Shown here: in pieces, positions 16,756 to 17,335 of the stretch
How positions within the stretch are numbered: the stretch's first letter is position 1
How the letters are laid out: every line of letters begins with the position of its first letter
Origin: Asterionellopsis glacialis
Taxonomy: Eukaryota > Bacillariophyta > Plagiogrammaphyceae > Rhaphoneidales > Asterionellopsidaceae
NCBI GenBank assembly: GCA_014885115.2
Contig: WKLE02002904.1
Coordinates: 1 to 17,335 of the forward strand
Length of the DNA: 17,335 nucleotides
Reading direction: 5' to 3'
Notes under the pieces: generated by a model
The model's database searches: none
The model's input: the letters and a program-made list of their open reading frames with translations, nothing else
What the model was told of the DNA's origin: nothing
Translations under genes and position numbers: made by a program

Positions 16756-17079
16756 TGTTTTTATTGCCACTGGTTCTGATGGTGGTGGTGGTGGTAGTGG
16801 TAGTAGTGGTGGTCATGATGATGGTGATGTTGGTGAAAATGAAGATGATGATGATGATGATGATAACACCCACCAACTATAAAAAACAATGAACTTGCAA
16901 ATTTGGCAATTGAAGAAGAATGGGTACAATGTACATCAATCAAAGAAAAATTGTCTGATTCTTTAAAAATATATATTTTCTCTTTCTTATTGGAGGACAG
17001 AACAAAAATACGTCAAACCAGCCAAACCTGCAGTAGCAATAAGATTACTAGAAATTATAAATTAATTATTATCCTGTAG
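16755..17079 (+). pseudogene. Possible broken coding sequence or unresolved exons, GGT/GAT-rich
   Basis: One frame reads HVFIATGSDGGG, then Gly/Ser/Asp-rich low complexity ending in seven GAT codons (16844-16864) and NTHQL, with TAA at 16880-16882. A second frame is open from 16867 to the TAG at 17077-17079 and reads like protein (NNELANLAIEEEWVQCTS, then SFLLEDRTKIRQ), but it has no start codon. The two frames meet at the microsatellite and could be one gene broken by an indel, or exons whose splice sites I cannot place. It may belong with the candidate gene at 16115-16448. All of this is tentative. Confidence 0.25.
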
Positions 17080-17335
17080 CACAGCTATTAGCAATAAGCA
17101 TATAGAGATACCAGAACAAAAAAATACAGTTCCATAAATTCTTGAGCAGATTGGCTGAGGGAGAGGAACCTCCCATACTCGTAGCTGCCATGAGGTGGAG
17201 ATAGATAATGCTGTAAAAGTGGTCCCTCCCAGTGACTATTCAGGACTTGCCATGCAGCTTCTTGCCAACTATAATAAATTATGGGTAGAGGTAGTAGGAA
17301 CCCACCCACCCACCCACCCCTTAAGGATGTTCAGC
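17080..17335. other. Right edge with no assigned gene
   Basis: A minus-strand frame (17088-17309) reads plausibly in places (WQEAAWQVLNSHWEGPL), but has no ATG and a stop shortly upstream. It could be an exon of a gene that continues past the window edge, or chance. I leave it unassigned. Confidence 0.3.
17301..17320. repeat. (CCCA)4 C-rich array
   Basis: Four CCCA units followed by CCCC. The minus strand carries five GGG-containing units in a row (GGGT type), a compact G-quadruplex candidate; the plus strand could form an i-motif. Confidence 0.85.

Noticed and set aside
17088..17309. Minus-strand frame at the right edge
   Set aside because: No ATG (it opens only at GTG), and a TGA lies just upstream; could be an exon, but this cannot be supported.

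Overview
The window reads as nuclear DNA of a single-celled eukaryote, most likely a stramenopile and probably a diatom. The reasons are short GT-AG introns of about 80 to 170 nt, genes 1 to 3 kb long separated by AT-rich intergenic DNA full of microsatellites, proteins with eukaryotic signal peptides and Asn/Ser/Thr/Gln-rich low-complexity tracts, and a decayed Ty3/gypsy-type integrase. There are no bacterial operons, ribosome binding sites, rRNA or tRNA genes, or CRISPR arrays. The assignment to diatoms is inference, and I cannot name a species.

Layout. Positions 1-690 (minus) hold the relic of a Ty3/gypsy integrase; its DD35E triad is still readable despite one in-frame stop and two frameshifts. 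Positions 691-2968 are gene-free and hold a hairpin, a G-quadruplex-prone GGGAA array, a possible small MITE, a TACCAGGTA cluster and an ACGA array in the leader of the next gene. Positions 2969-6107 (plus) encode a two-exon, 989-residue type I membrane protein with a beta-propeller-like ectodomain and a 260-residue cytoplasmic tail. Positions 6108-7739 are gene-free with several tandem and inverted repeats. Positions 7740-9158 (plus) are one reading frame broken once by a TAA; it encodes an acidic-tailed protein with a possible GNAT-like segment and an N-terminal bipartite nuclear signal. After a diverged tandem repeat, 10218-11293 (minus) encodes a secreted Cys-containing protein with an 80-nt intron and a hairpin just after its stop. 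Positions 11294-13964 are gene-free except for a cluster of TCTCTAGAGA palindromes. Positions 13965-14834 (minus) encode a low-complexity 289-residue protein. From 16115 to about 17079 there are signs of a small spliced gene and of further broken coding sequence, built around AAC/CAA, GGT and GAT microsatellites.

Nothing suggests that these genes form one pathway. They look like four independent nuclear genes plus transposon debris. The most unusual points are the single in-frame TAA in the 7740-9158 gene, the long tail of the beta-propeller receptor-like protein with an intron inside it, and the microsatellite-initiated spliced frame near 16.1-16.5 kb.
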